Positions 9,213-17,858 are shown, numbered from the stretch's first letter. The stretch is DNA of 64,000 nt from Ferrithrix thermotolerans DSM 19514 (GCA_945861025.1 CAMASN010000002.1:1-64000), one strand, 5' to 3'. Program-made: numbers and translations. The notes: generated by a model not told the origin, from the letters alone.

Positions 9213-9813
9213 TCCACACCGTTGGCGATCCCTCGCTGCTGATTTCGTCGGCCACCGTAAAGCCGTGCCTCGAGTAGAAAGCGATGTTCTCTGGCTTTTG
9301 AGTTTCGAGATACGTGAGCACGCCGTCGTTGTCAGCGATGTTGAGCACTGGCTGAAGAAGCCGACCACCGGCGCCACGGCCCTGCACCAACGGATCGGTG
9401 CCGAGCAAGGCGAGATACCAATGCGGCTCATGCGGATGAACCTTGTCGACCGCGGCGAGCAGGTTGATGCCGCGCCTGCGGTTGCGGCCGTTGATCAACA
9501 GGCGAGCGACGCGTAACTGCAGCATTGCCTCGCGTGACTTGGTGCGTGGCATTTCGCCCGGTGGCACCCAAATGGCTGCGCCGACAACGCGGTCACCAGC
9601 GCGGGCGGCCCAACACTTGTCGAACGGCGCGGCATCAGCCACGAATGCGCCGAACGCGCCAGGCAGCATTTGATGCTCTTGCACCCGAGTCTTGGCAAAG
9701 AACCCAAAGACCGGATCTGGCCAGAACGCTCGGGCGAGCACGGCAAGTGCTTCGTCGTGCTCGCTGGCTTGCAGTTGATTGATCGAAATCTCGGCACCAC
9801 GAACATCGGTCAC
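9190..9813 (-). CDS. GNAT family N-acetyltransferase
   Basis: A 207-residue acetyl-CoA-dependent acyltransferase. The acetyl-CoA binding motif QGRGAG is at residues 144-149, followed by the amphipathic helix RLLQPVL. The C-terminal NIAFYSRHGF strand-helix is typical of GNAT proteins. The acceptor is unknown. An open frame reaches a TTG at 9846, but the GTG at 9813 is preceded by TACTCT at 6 bases, which fits a leaderless start, so the shorter form is preferred. Convergent overlap with the upstream hydrolase gene leaves no room for a terminator. Confidence 0.85.
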   Translation of the reverse strand: MTDVRGAEISINQLQASEHDEALAVLARAFWPDPVFGFFAKTRVQEHQMLPGAFGAFVADAAPFDKCWAARAGDRVVGAAIWVPPGEMPRTKSREAMLQLRVARLLINGRNRRRGINLLAAVDKVHPHEPHWYLALLGTDPLVQGRGAGGRLLQPVLNIADNDGVLTYLETQKPENIAFYSRHGFTVADEISSEGSPTVWTMRREPR

Positions 9814-9819
9814 CGGCAC

Positions 9820-9825
9820 AGAGTA
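9820..9825 (-). promoter_or_regulatory. -10 element, leaderless start of GNAT gene
   Basis: TACTCT on the minus strand, 6 bases before the GTG at 9813. It favours that start over the TTG at 9846. Confidence 0.45.
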
Positions 9826-9866
9826 CGTGGTCGGGGGGTCCCGCAAACGATGTCATACCCCGGTTG

Positions 9867-9872
9867 TATGGT
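9867..9872 (+). promoter_or_regulatory. -10 element of DUF222-HNH gene
   Basis: TATGGT lies 7 bases before the ATG at 9880, so the transcript is predicted to be leaderless. The adjoining SOS box covers the last base of this element and the transcription start. Confidence 0.5.
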
Positions 9873-9887
9873 CGTACATATGTTCGA
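9872..9887. promoter_or_regulatory. LexA/SOS box
   Basis: TCGTACATATGTTCGA differs from the actinobacterial LexA site TCGAAC-N4-GTTCGA by a single base. It spans the predicted transcription start and the ATG of the DUF222-HNH gene, where a bound repressor would block RNA polymerase. Genes of the 13E12/DUF222-HNH family are known LexA targets in Mycobacterium tuberculosis. Confidence 0.7.
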
Positions 9888-11109
9888 TGTGATCGTAGAG
9901 GCCGAACTCGATTTGGGGTCGTTGTTCGCTTCGCTCGATCGCGAGCGTCGCCGTGTTGAGGCCCGCTTGGCCGAGCTTGTGGCCGAAGCCCACCGCCGAG
10001 CCACCTACGCAGCCGATGGTCATGCAAGCGTCGCCAGTTGGTGCCGAGCTGGCGCACGGTGGTCTACCAATGAAGCATCGGTGCACCTGCGACTTGGGCG
10101 CCTCATGTTTGCTTCGCCAACTGTTGCGGCCGCTGCTCATGACGGCCTCGTGGGTGTGGCCCAGTTGCATGCGTTGGCTCGGGCATTCGCAAACCCGCGA
10201 TGCGGCGGCCAATTGCTGCACGTGATCGACCTGCTCATCGAGCACGCGCAGCATCTCTCGTTCGACGAGTTCAACCTGGTCGTGCGCCGTTGGGAAATGC
10301 TCGCCGATGCCGACGGCGCCTTTCGCGATGAAGAAGCCACGCACCGAGATCGCACCGCCAACATTGGGCTCAGCGATGGCGGGGTCGATGTACGCGCCCA
10401 CGGTGCTTCGGCACAGGGAGTGCTCATCTCTGAGATCTTTCAGCGCTTTGTCGATGCCGAGTTCGTGTCTGACTGGGCCGACACCGTGGCCGCTCATGGC
10501 GATGCCGCGTGCGCCGCGTTGATGCCCCGCACTCACGCGCAGCGCCGGTTCGATGCGTTTCACCACATCTTTCTTGCGGCCGCATCAACCCCGCCCGCTG
10601 CTCAGGCACCCGAGCCAGTGGTGAACATCGTCGTCACGCTTGAGACCCTTGAGGCTGCGGTTGGCCAGGCAGTGGCTGGGCAGGCAGCATCGCCATCCCG
10701 TGCGGCTTCAGATCCGCTGTGGTCGCGAAGCGAAACCACCAACGGCACGTTGTTAGTACCCAACGACATCTTGGCCGCAGCACTGATCGGCCACATCCGT
10801 CGTGTTGTAGTCGATTCAGCCGGGGTCATCATCGACCTCGGTCGAAAACGTCGGTTGTTCACCGGCAACCAACGACAAGCGGTGCTGATGACTTCGGCTC
10901 GATGTATCTGGCCCGGATGCGATCAGCCATCCGGGCGATGTCAGGCCGATCACCTTCACGAGTGGCAACACAACGGTGCCACCAACATCGCCAATGCAGC
11001 ACCGCTGTGTTCACGACACAACCGCTGGAAATCGCGCGGCTACTCAACGCACCGCGACAGCAATGGCTACTGGCACACCCACAGACCCGATGGAAGCGAG
11101 ATCACATGA
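9880..11109 (+). CDS. DUF222 domain HNH endonuclease family protein
   Basis: 409 residues. The N-terminal two thirds is the helical DUF222 region, and the C-terminus is an HNH nuclease. It starts near C342 with CIWPGC and continues with ADHLHEW (H358, H360), then an Asn and the LCSRHNRWK segment, with extra cysteines that could bind zinc. This family is expanded in actinobacteria (13E12 repeat proteins of Mycobacterium) and is DNA-damage inducible, but its substrate is unknown. The start MFDV at 9880 is chosen because it fits the -10 spacing and the SOS box. In-frame ATGs at 9850 and 9868 precede it. A much longer frame upstream overlaps the GNAT gene and was rejected. Confidence 0.85.
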   Translation: MFDVIVEAELDLGSLFASLDRERRRVEARLAELVAEAHRRATYAADGHASVASWCRAGARWSTNEASVHLRLGRLMFASPTVAAAAHDGLVGVAQLHALARAFANPRCGGQLLHVIDLLIEHAQHLSFDEFNLVVRRWEMLADADGAFRDEEATHRDRTANIGLSDGGVDVRAHGASAQGVLISEIFQRFVDAEFVSDWADTVAAHGDAACAALMPRTHAQRRFDAFHHIFLAAASTPPAAQAPEPVVNIVVTLETLEAAVGQAVAGQAASPSRAASDPLWSRSETTNGTLLVPNDILAAALIGHIRRVVVDSAGVIIDLGRKRRLFTGNQRQAVLMTSARCIWPGCDQPSGRCQADHLHEWQHNGATNIANAAPLCSRHNRWKSRGYSTHRDSNGYWHTHRPDGSEIT

Positions 11110-11138
11110 GCGGGCAGTGCTTTCGCTTGCGCCAAGCC

Positions 11139-12410
11139 TCAATCGATCAGAGACAGCCGGCTCAGCGTGGTGAAGCTGCTCAGGTAGATGTCGCGGCCAA
11201 AACCGGCGGCCGGAAACAACACCGACTGGGCGGGGCTTCCCGAATCGGCGCGCAGCTTTTCTGCGCCGGTGGTGATGTCGAGAATGACGAATTGATCCAT
11301 GAAACGCGTGGCATCGTGATCGTTGGTGAACAACTCGCCGGTCTCGGCAAAAAGCAACGGATGGCACGCGTGGTTCTGCTCACGGCTCCACAGCGGAGTG
11401 GTGTTGCCCGCTTCGTCGAACGAGAAAGCAGCGAGAACGCCGTTGCTGCTGTCGTACCCCACAGCAATGCGACGCTGCGGGTCGATAACTGGTGGGTTCA
11501 CGACAAGGCCCATTGGTAAGCCACAAATTTCGGTGAGCGAAACGGCGCCTTCGGCAAGATCAACGCGCACCAAGTGCAACGGCGCCTCAGAGACTCCGCC
11601 GCCGCGCAACGTGCCTACGTAATTCGTGCCGCCGTCGCCGTTATCAAGAAACCACGCGGCGCCACCGGTGAGAACCGGGTCCCAGCCGTAGGTCTGACCT
11701 GGCATGGTGCGGTAGCGACCATCGAACGCGGTATCGAGCGTGAGCGTGCCGTCCCAACGAACACGCATCAGGCTTTCTTCGCCAACGATGTAGATGTCGT
11801 TGCCGTCGGCCGATATGCGCGCAATCGATGCTTCGGGCAGTGTGAGCCGCGCCACGATCTCGAGGCCGTTGGGCTCGAGGATGACCAACTCGGAGTTCGG
11901 CGGGTTCTCGACATTGGGATCTCGCAACGGACGCTCGCCTGCGAAATCTTTGGTAGCGATGTGACCGTCGGGCAGGATCACGAAACTGTTGTAGGGACGA
12001 TTGCGCGGTAACTCACGACTTGCGATCACCGACGTATCGGGCGCGAGGCGATGTGCGTAGCGGCCGAACACCACATACAGCGAACCGTTGGCATGCACAG
12101 CCATACCCCCCGGCCACATTGGGCCGGCCGCAAGGTCGACCGATCGGCGCAGCGGTTCGAGCGTCTCGGGATCAATCTGCTCGACCCACGAAATGGTGTC
12201 CATTCCCATCGTGTGGTGCAGCACATAGGCCTCACCTGGGTCACGCAACACCACCATGGTGGTGGCCATGGCCTCGCGTGACACGACCTCGAACTGTTGG
12301 CCGGGCTTGATGCCGAGCCCAGCAGGAGAACCGGCCACAGGCCATGGGGCCTGCAGCCGACTGGCACCGGCATCTTCGCCGGGCCATCGACTGGGCCAAT
12401 AACCACTCAT
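11139..12410 (-). CDS. conserved hypothetical protein, beta-propeller-like
   Basis: 423 residues with repeated strand-turn units of the kind seen in SMP-30/YVTN-like propellers (GGMAVHANGSLYVVFG, NSFVILPDGHIATKDF, ARISADGNDIYIVGEES). There is no signal peptide, no catalytic motif I can name and no membrane span. The ATG at 12410 overlaps the sulfatase stop (ATGA), so it is co-translated with the sulfatase as the last gene of the 16.2-11.1 kb operon. A lactonase, strictosidine-synthase-like or sensor role is possible, but the sequence does not decide it. Confidence 0.7.
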   Translation of the reverse strand: MSGYWPSRWPGEDAGASRLQAPWPVAGSPAGLGIKPGQQFEVVSREAMATTMVVLRDPGEAYVLHHTMGMDTISWVEQIDPETLEPLRRSVDLAAGPMWPGGMAVHANGSLYVVFGRYAHRLAPDTSVIASRELPRNRPYNSFVILPDGHIATKDFAGERPLRDPNVENPPNSELVILEPNGLEIVARLTLPEASIARISADGNDIYIVGEESLMRVRWDGTLTLDTAFDGRYRTMPGQTYGWDPVLTGGAAWFLDNGDGGTNYVGTLRGGGVSEAPLHLVRVDLAEGAVSLTEICGLPMGLVVNPPVIDPQRRIAVGYDSSNGVLAAFSFDEAGNTTPLWSREQNHACHPLLFAETGELFTNDHDATRFMDQFVILDITTGAEKLRADSGSPAQSVLFPAAGFGRDIYLSSFTTLSRLSLID

Positions 12411-13978
12411 ACGGGAGCGATCAACGGCATTCGTGGCGAATGCGGCTCGGGTTGGCTGTCCCAAAGGTCGGCAACGAGATCGCTGCGCGTCGACGAGTAG
12501 GCGGGGTCTTCCCACAGGTTCACTTGCTGCAGCGGATCGTTGGCCAAGTTGTACAACTCGCCTTCGGTTCCGTCATGAACGAAACCAGGCTTGTACGCCG
12601 TGCACACCCAACCATCGCGGGTGATGGTGCGCAAGTACACCGCAACGCCGAACAGTTCGCTGTCCCACTCGGTCAGCGCCTTGTCGATACCGCGCGCATC
12701 GGCGTCGGCATCGTGCACGGGCAACGGCTTACCCTGCATCCAATCGGCCGGCGAGAGGCCAGCGATGGTGCAAAAGGTGGGGGCCAGGTCGACCAAGCCC
12801 ACAGGGCGCGAAACCACTGCAGGGTCCAAACCAGCCGAGGGCGCCGGACGCCAGATGAGCGGCAGACGCATCAGGCCATCAACGTGATACGGGCCCTTGA
12901 ACATCAGACCGAAGTCGCCGCCCAACTCTGCATGGTCGGTGGTGAAAATCACGTCGACATCGTCGCCCCAGCCGCGAGCAGCAATTGCTGCCATCACCCG
13001 CCCGAGTGCTTCGTCGATGAGTTCGCATTCGACCGCGTTGAGCGCAGTGACTTCGCGCAACTGATCGGGGGTCAGCGTTGCTGGCACCCAATGCTTGGGC
13101 GCTTCGTAGTTCGACACCAGTTCGCCGTCGTACCACTTTCGCCAGTGGCGTGGCTTGGCATCGAGAATGCGCTCGCGCTCGGCGGCAGTAGTTGGGTAGC
13201 CGGCCGGCAAATCGATGTCGCGCCAGTTGATGCGACCGACCTCGTCCTTGGGTGGATCCCAGGGGTGGTGCGGATCGGGGAAGCTCATCCAGCAGAACCA
13301 GTCGTCGTCGGCCTGCAACGAATCGAGCCACGAGATCGTGCGCTCGGCCACCCAATCGGTGTGGTACCACTCCTTCGGCATCTCATTGACGTGTACTTGC
13401 GGTGCGCCGTTCTCGCCGCCGCCAGCAGCGTTCACCTCGAGGGTGGCATCGAGCACTTGGTAGAACATGCCGACTGCTTCAGGGTGGTTCTCCGAGAGCC
13501 AACGCGCGTAATGCAAATTGCCGGCGCCGCCATGGGTAGAGAACTCAAGATGCTCGAAGCCGCGGTGCGGCCCGGTGGAACCGTCGAACCAAGGCTGATT
13601 CTCGGCGGTCTCTCTGCCCTGAACCGCCAATACGTTTTCGGTGAACTTGCCGAACGGATCGAGGAAGGGTTCGAAGTGAGGCTTGCCCACCAACGCTGTG
13701 CGGTAACCAGCGCGATAGAGCAACGCAGCAACCGAAGGAGCATCGACAGGCAACGGCACGCCGTTCATCCACACGCCATGGGTGGTGGGGTACTGACCGG
13801 TGAGCATGGTGCTGCGCGATGGCATACACACCACCGACTGCGGCACGGCACGTTCGTAGCGAACGCCACTGGCGGCAAGCGCATCGACCACAGGGGTGCG
13901 CGCGATGTTGCCACCGTTGCAGCCGAGCGTGTCATAACGCTGCTGGTCGGTGGTTACGAACAAGATCTTGCGGCCCAT
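12407..13978 (-). CDS. sulfatase (formylglycine type)
   Basis: 523 residues of the alkaline-phosphatase/sulfatase superfamily. The metal-binding start is FVTTDQQRYDT with D11/Q12. The maturation motif CMPSR (C51-R55) matches C-x-P-S-R, whose Cys becomes formylglycine. A second metal site is near TTDHAELGGDFG. It hydrolyses a sulfate ester (or a phosphodiester in related enzymes). No signal peptide is visible, so it probably acts in the cytoplasm. The activating enzyme is not in the window. It starts in a TGATG overlap with the SRPBCC gene and ends in an ATGA overlap with the propeller gene, so the operon assignment is firm. Confidence 0.92.
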   Translation of the reverse strand: MGRKILFVTTDQQRYDTLGCNGGNIARTPVVDALAASGVRYERAVPQSVVCMPSRSTMLTGQYPTTHGVWMNGVPLPVDAPSVAALLYRAGYRTALVGKPHFEPFLDPFGKFTENVLAVQGRETAENQPWFDGSTGPHRGFEHLEFSTHGGAGNLHYARWLSENHPEAVGMFYQVLDATLEVNAAGGGENGAPQVHVNEMPKEWYHTDWVAERTISWLDSLQADDDWFCWMSFPDPHHPWDPPKDEVGRINWRDIDLPAGYPTTAAERERILDAKPRHWRKWYDGELVSNYEAPKHWVPATLTPDQLREVTALNAVECELIDEALGRVMAAIAARGWGDDVDVIFTTDHAELGGDFGLMFKGPYHVDGLMRLPLIWRPAPSAGLDPAVVSRPVGLVDLAPTFCTIAGLSPADWMQGKPLPVHDADADARGIDKALTEWDSELFGVAVYLRTITRDGWVCTAYKPGFVHDGTEGELYNLANDPLQQVNLWEDPAYSSTRSDLVADLWDSQPEPHSPRMPLIAPV

Positions 13979-14433
13979 CAGACCGTTCCTCCTACAGCGA
14001 CGCTGCTGTTGTTGTTGATGCCGACGGCATCGAGCGCAGGGCCGACACCGGATTCGAATTGTTTACGAAGTTCTTCGAGCGCACCCGTTGTGGCGCCACC
14101 AATGACCAACGCCATCACGCCAGGGTCAGCATCGGTTGAATACACGACCAAGCAAGTGTCATCGAACAGGTCGATGACATCGACGGTGGCCAGATGAAAC
14201 TTAAAAATTGGCACCGTGATTCGGTACTGAAAACGCCGCTGCAACGAGTCGTTGGTGATGATCTCTTCGGGCAACGGCATGCCCGAACCGAGCATGATGA
14301 TGCGCACGTTGCCATTGACCGTGCAGTTTGCGAGACCGGGAAACCAGAGATGCAGAATCTCGGGTCGACCGACTACCTTCCACACCTCGCTCGCGGGGGC
14401 ATGGATGCGAATCTCGCGACGGAGCGTTGCCAT
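13978..14433 (-). CDS. SRPBCC family protein
   Basis: 151 residues with the START/Bet v 1-like pattern. The opening IRIHAPASEVWKVVGRPE is the polyketide cyclase/dehydrase signature, followed by a beta-rich middle and a C-terminal helix (GATTGALEELRKQF). These proteins enclose a hydrophobic ligand, and some are cyclases or ligand carriers. An AAGGA ribosome-binding site precedes the ATG at 14433. Position in the operon between a haloalkane dehalogenase and a sulfatase suggests it binds the pathway substrate or an intermediate (inference). Confidence 0.8.
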   Translation of the reverse strand: MATLRREIRIHAPASEVWKVVGRPEILHLWFPGLANCTVNGNVRIIMLGSGMPLPEEIITNDSLQRRFQYRITVPIFKFHLATVDVIDLFDDTCLVVYSTDADPGVMALVIGGATTGALEELRKQFESGVGPALDAVGINNNSSVAVGGTV

Positions 14434-14475
14434 GTGATGGTGTCCTTCAAACGGTGCGGGTAGTAAAGCGAGCGG

Positions 14476-15384
14476 TTAGCTACGGGCAATCAAGTCGATG
14501 ATGACTTGAGCCACTTCTGGGCCTTTGTCTTCCTGCAAAAAGTGCCCGGCACCGACAATAGTGGTGTGTGCCTGGCCCGCGGCTCCCGGCACGTTACGCA
14601 AGAAGGTTTCCGCGCCGCCCTTGGTCATCGGATCTGAGTCGCTGAAGGCGCACAGAAACGGACGATCGAACTTCTCGAGCGCCGCCCACGCAGCGACGTT
14701 TGCATCGTGCGATGGGTCATCTGGACTCGTAGGCACGAACGACGGGAAGATTCGAGCGCCGGCCTTATACGTGTCGTCGGGAAACGGAGCGTCGTAACCG
14801 GCAGTGACCTCGGGGCTCAATGGCAGCGCGCACCCGCCGCCACAGATCTTGCCGATGGGGAACACGGGCGACTCCTTGGCGAACTGCTGCCACTCCAAGA
14901 ACGCCTTGTTGATCTTGCCCTCGCCGGTAGCCAACGCCGTGTTGCCAATGACCACCCGAGCAAAGCGATCTGTGTGTTCGGCCACGAGACGCAAGCCAAT
15001 CATGCCGCCCCAGTCTTGTCCGAAGTAGGTGATGTCGGTGAGGTCGAGATGACCAAACAGCGCATCGGCCATCCATGCCACGTGACGCGCATAGCTGTAG
15101 TCGGTGACCTCAGTTGGCTTGTCGGAGCGTCCAAAACCCACGAGGTCTGGAGCCACTACTCGGTGACCAGCGGCCACCAACATGGGAATCATGTGGCGAT
15201 ACAAAAACGACCACGAAGGCTCGCCGTGCATCAACAACACTGGGGCTGCATCGGCCGGACCCTCGTCGATGTAATGCACTCGAAGCGTGCCACCGTCGCC
15301 ATCGTTGATCTCGAGGTAGTGAGGCTCGAACGCATAGTCGGGCAGGTCGGCAAAACGTTCGTCGGGGGTGCGAAGTGTCTTCAT
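14476..15384 (-). CDS. haloalkane dehalogenase, DhlA-like
   Basis: 302 residues, an alpha/beta hydrolase with an Asp nucleophile. Nucleophile D124 and halide-binding W125 lie in GQDWGG, E56 in HGEPSW, the base is H281 in GAGHF and the acid is D251. E56, D124 and W125 match the numbering I recall for Xanthobacter DhlA, and the N-terminus (RTPDERFADLPDY) also resembles it. These enzymes hydrolyse a carbon-halogen bond to an alcohol and halide without cofactors. The gene follows the MBL hydrolase on the same strand by 32 bases and has an AAGGA ribosome-binding site. A role on a non-halogenated epoxide or ester cannot be excluded. Confidence 0.85.
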   Translation of the reverse strand: MKTLRTPDERFADLPDYAFEPHYLEINDGDGGTLRVHYIDEGPADAAPVLLMHGEPSWSFLYRHMIPMLVAAGHRVVAPDLVGFGRSDKPTEVTDYSYARHVAWMADALFGHLDLTDITYFGQDWGGMIGLRLVAEHTDRFARVVIGNTALATGEGKINKAFLEWQQFAKESPVFPIGKICGGGCALPLSPEVTAGYDAPFPDDTYKAGARIFPSFVPTSPDDPSHDANVAAWAALEKFDRPFLCAFSDSDPMTKGGAETFLRNVPGAAGQAHTTIVGAGHFLQEDKGPEVAQVIIDLIARS

Positions 15385-15397
15385 TGATGTGTCCTTG

Positions 15398-15429
15398 AAA
15401 TCAGAGTTCTACAAAATCAGAGTTCTACA
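15398..15429. repeat. 16-bp tandem direct duplication
   Basis: AAATCAGAGTTCTACA occurs twice head to tail (15398-15413 and 15414-15429). The downstream copy (15414-15429) contains the 3' end and stop codon of the MBL hydrolase gene. The other copy lies in the spacer before the dehalogenase ribosome-binding site. It looks like a recent slippage duplication. Confidence 0.9.
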
Positions 15430-16238
15430 GAGGTGAGGTCGTCACCGAGCACGATGTTGCCTGCGAAATGAGCAGCGGCAAGCGCACGCCATTCGTCTTC
15501 GGCGCCAGGGGCGATAGCTGGCACATAGTGAGTGAGCACCAACGTGGTGACACCTGCGCGGGTCGCCGTCTGCGCGGCCTGCTCGACAGTGCTGTGGTAG
15601 TCGAGGATGTCTTGAAAGCGCTGGCTGGGCACAAGCTTGACAAGGTCGTCGCGGATCACGGTTTGCACATAGGCATCGGCGCCCAGGCACAGCTCGTGCA
15701 GGCCGTCGCACGGAATGCCGTCGCCGCCGAGCACCACCGAGTGCGTGCCGTCGTCGAGGCGGAATGCAACCGTTGGCTCAACCGGGCGATGGTCGGTAGC
15801 GCCAACCTTCACCGAGACAGCGCCGATAGTGAACTCGTCGCCGGGAACAACCTCGACCACTTCGATCTGTGGGCCGCTGGTGAGATCGTTGTGGTGATCG
15901 AGGCGGTACTGAATGTCGGGGGCGAGCGCTGCCAACGTGGCAGTGACGATCTCGGCAGTGCGTGGCGGGCCGTAGATGCGCAGGGTCTGCTGCACGGGAC
16001 TCATCACCCAATGCATAGTGATGACATCGTTGAGGTCGGTGAGATGATCGCTGTGCAGATGGGTGATGAGCAACGCGCTCAGCATGCCGGGCATTGCGCC
16101 AGCACCCATCATGCGTTGCAAGACACCTCGACCGCAGTCGATGAGCACGGTTGCGCCCGCAGCGCGAACCAATGTTGCTGGTCCTCCGCGGCGAGGGTCG
16201 GGGATTGGGTTACCTGTGCCGAGCAAGGTGATCTGCAT
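15417..16238 (-). CDS. MBL-fold metallo-hydrolase (RNase Z/arylsulfatase-like branch)
   Basis: 273 residues. The N-terminal MQITLLGTGNPIPDP and the metal motif THLHSDH (H60, H62, D64, H65) place it in the RNase Z-like branch of metallo-beta-lactamase folds, which also includes phosphodiesterases and alkyl/aryl sulfatase-like hydrolases. The flexible RNase Z exosite is not evident, so general hydrolase activity on a small molecule is more likely than tRNA processing (inference). It is the first gene of the operon, driven by a well-formed promoter with a leaderless start. Confidence 0.85.
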   Translation of the reverse strand: MQITLLGTGNPIPDPRRGGPATLVRAAGATVLIDCGRGVLQRMMGAGAMPGMLSALLITHLHSDHLTDLNDVITMHWVMSPVQQTLRIYGPPRTAEIVTATLAALAPDIQYRLDHHNDLTSGPQIEVVEVVPGDEFTIGAVSVKVGATDHRPVEPTVAFRLDDGTHSVVLGGDGIPCDGLHELCLGADAYVQTVIRDDLVKLVPSQRFQDILDYHSTVEQAAQTATRAGVTTLVLTHYVPAIAPGAEDEWRALAAAHFAGNIVLGDDLTSVEL

Positions 16239-16244
16239 AACCGC

Positions 16245-16273
16245 ACCCTATCAATTGACACTGCTGGTGACAA
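16245..16273 (-). promoter_or_regulatory. promoter of the MBL-dehalogenase-sulfatase operon
   Basis: On the minus strand: TTGTCA (16273-16268), a 17-base spacer, then TAGGGT (16250-16245), then 6 bases to the ATG at 16238. No Shine-Dalgarno sequence. This is one of the best promoter matches in the window and predicts a leaderless mRNA. Confidence 0.7.
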
Positions 16274-16361
16274 GAGTTGAGCGGCATTGGCCCAGATAGT
16301 TCTGTCTATAGTCGAAACGAACAAACAAAAGTCAAACGAATGAACAAGGAATTCTTGACCC

Positions 16362-17858
16362 ATGCCTGATCTGATCAATCTCGCCGAATGGCAGCACCGC
16401 GCTTCCATCGTTACCCCACGCGCCCAGTGCTTCATCGACGGCAAGTTCGTCGACGCAGCATCCGGCAAGACCTTCGACGACATCAGCCCACGTGATGGCC
16501 ACGTCATTGCCAAAGTGGCCGAGGGCGATGTTGAAGACATCAACCGCGCCGTCGCTGCCGCGCGCCGCTCGTTCGAGGCCGGCGTCTGGAGCCGCATGGC
16601 TCCGTTCGAACGCAAGAAAGTCATGCTGCGCTTCGTCGATCTGATTCGCGAACACACACTTGAGCTCGCACTGCTCGAGACGCTCGACGTCGGCAAGCCC
16701 ATCAGCGATTCGATCAACGTCGACATCGCCTCGTGTGCAAACAACCTGCAGTGGTTCGCCGAATGCATCGACAAGACCTACGGCGAGCTCGCCCCCGTGC
16801 CGTACGAGTCGCTGGCCATGATCAGCCGCGAGCCCATGGGCGTTGTTGGCGCAGTGGTGCCATGGAACTATCCCGCCATCATCACCAGCTGGAAGATTGG
16901 CGCGGGCCTCGCTGCCGGTAACAGCATGGTGCTCAAGCCCGCCGAGCAGTCGCCGCTGTCGGCTCTGCTGCTTGCCGAACTCGCCAGCCAGGCCGGACTA
17001 CCCGACGGCGTGCTCAACGTGGTTCCGGGCTTCGGCCCCACGGCCGGCGCAGCGCTCGGCCTACACATGGATGTCGACAAGTTGGCCTTCACCGGCTCGG
17101 GCGAAGTGGGCCGCTACTTCATGCGCTACGCCGCCGAGAGCAACGCCAAGTCGGTCTCGCTGGAGCTCGGCGGCAAGTCGCCACAGGTAGTCCTGGCCGA
17201 TGTTGGCGACCTTGGGGCCGCTGCATCAGCCGTAGCGTGGGGCGTTTTCTATAACGCTGGCCAAACCTGCCATGCGGGCACTCGACTCATCGTCGATCAC
17301 CGCATCCAAGACGACCTACTCGACGCGGTGTGCGAAGTGGCCAAGACTCTTTGGCCCAGCGATCCGTACGACCCTGCTGGCACGATGGGCACCTTGGTCG
17401 ACGAGTCACAGACTCAGCGCGTGATGGGCTACATCGAAACCGGCCGCAACGAAGGCGCCGAGGTTCGCATCGGCGGCGAGCGTCTCAATGTCACCGACGG
17501 CGGCTGCTACATCGCCCCCACGGTGTTCTCAGGCGTGAACAACTCGATGACCATCGCTCGCGAAGAGATTTTCGGGCCAGTGCTCGTGTCTATTCCGGTC
17601 GACGGTGTCGACGAAGCCGTTCGGGTGGCCAACGACAGCCCATTCGGTTTGGCCGCATCCATCTGGAGCCGTGATATCTCCACCGCGCACAAGGCAGCCA
17701 AAGCCCTGCGCGCCGGCACGGTATGGATCAACACGTTCGACATGGGCTCAATCACCACACCGTTCGGCGGGTTCAAGCAGAGCGGCACCGGACGCGATAG
17801 GTCGATGCACAGCCTTGATGGCTACACCCACCTCAAGACCACCTGGTTGCAGATGTAG
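16362..17858 (+). CDS. NAD(P)-dependent aldehyde dehydrogenase
   Basis: 498 residues, the usual length for the superfamily. The oxyanion Asn is N169 in WNYP, the cofactor motif FTGSGEVG is at 243-250, the general base E268 is in LELGGKSP and the nucleophile C303 is in NAGQTCHAG. It oxidises an aldehyde to the acid in the cytoplasm. The closest recognisable groups are betaine-aldehyde and gamma-glutamyl-aminobutyraldehyde dehydrogenases, but the substrate is open. It is divergent from the MBL operon across a 123-base region and could oxidise the aldehyde produced there (inference). A TATAGT at 16307-16312 may be its -10 element. The stop abuts the next, convergent gene with no spacer. Confidence 0.93.
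   Translation: MPDLINLAEWQHRASIVTPRAQCFIDGKFVDAASGKTFDDISPRDGHVIAKVAEGDVEDINRAVAAARRSFEAGVWSRMAPFERKKVMLRFVDLIREHTLELALLETLDVGKPISDSINVDIASCANNLQWFAECIDKTYGELAPVPYESLAMISREPMGVVGAVVPWNYPAIITSWKIGAGLAAGNSMVLKPAEQSPLSALLLAELASQAGLPDGVLNVVPGFGPTAGAALGLHMDVDKLAFTGSGEVGRYFMRYAAESNAKSVSLELGGKSPQVVLADVGDLGAAASAVAWGVFYNAGQTCHAGTRLIVDHRIQDDLLDAVCEVAKTLWPSDPYDPAGTMGTLVDESQTQRVMGYIETGRNEGAEVRIGGERLNVTDGGCYIAPTVFSGVNNSMTIAREEIFGPVLVSIPVDGVDEAVRVANDSPFGLAASIWSRDISTAHKAAKALRAGTVWINTFDMGSITTPFGGFKQSGTGRDRSMHSLDGYTHLKTTWLQM

Noticed and set aside
9880-11109. DUF222-HNH gene as part of a mobile REP-like element
   Set aside because: Single copy in the window, with no terminal repeats or integrase.
12344-14197. 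617-codon open frame opposite the sulfatase
   Set aside because: It runs antisense to a clear sulfatase with catalytic motifs and overlaps the neighbours; no domain or ribosome site.
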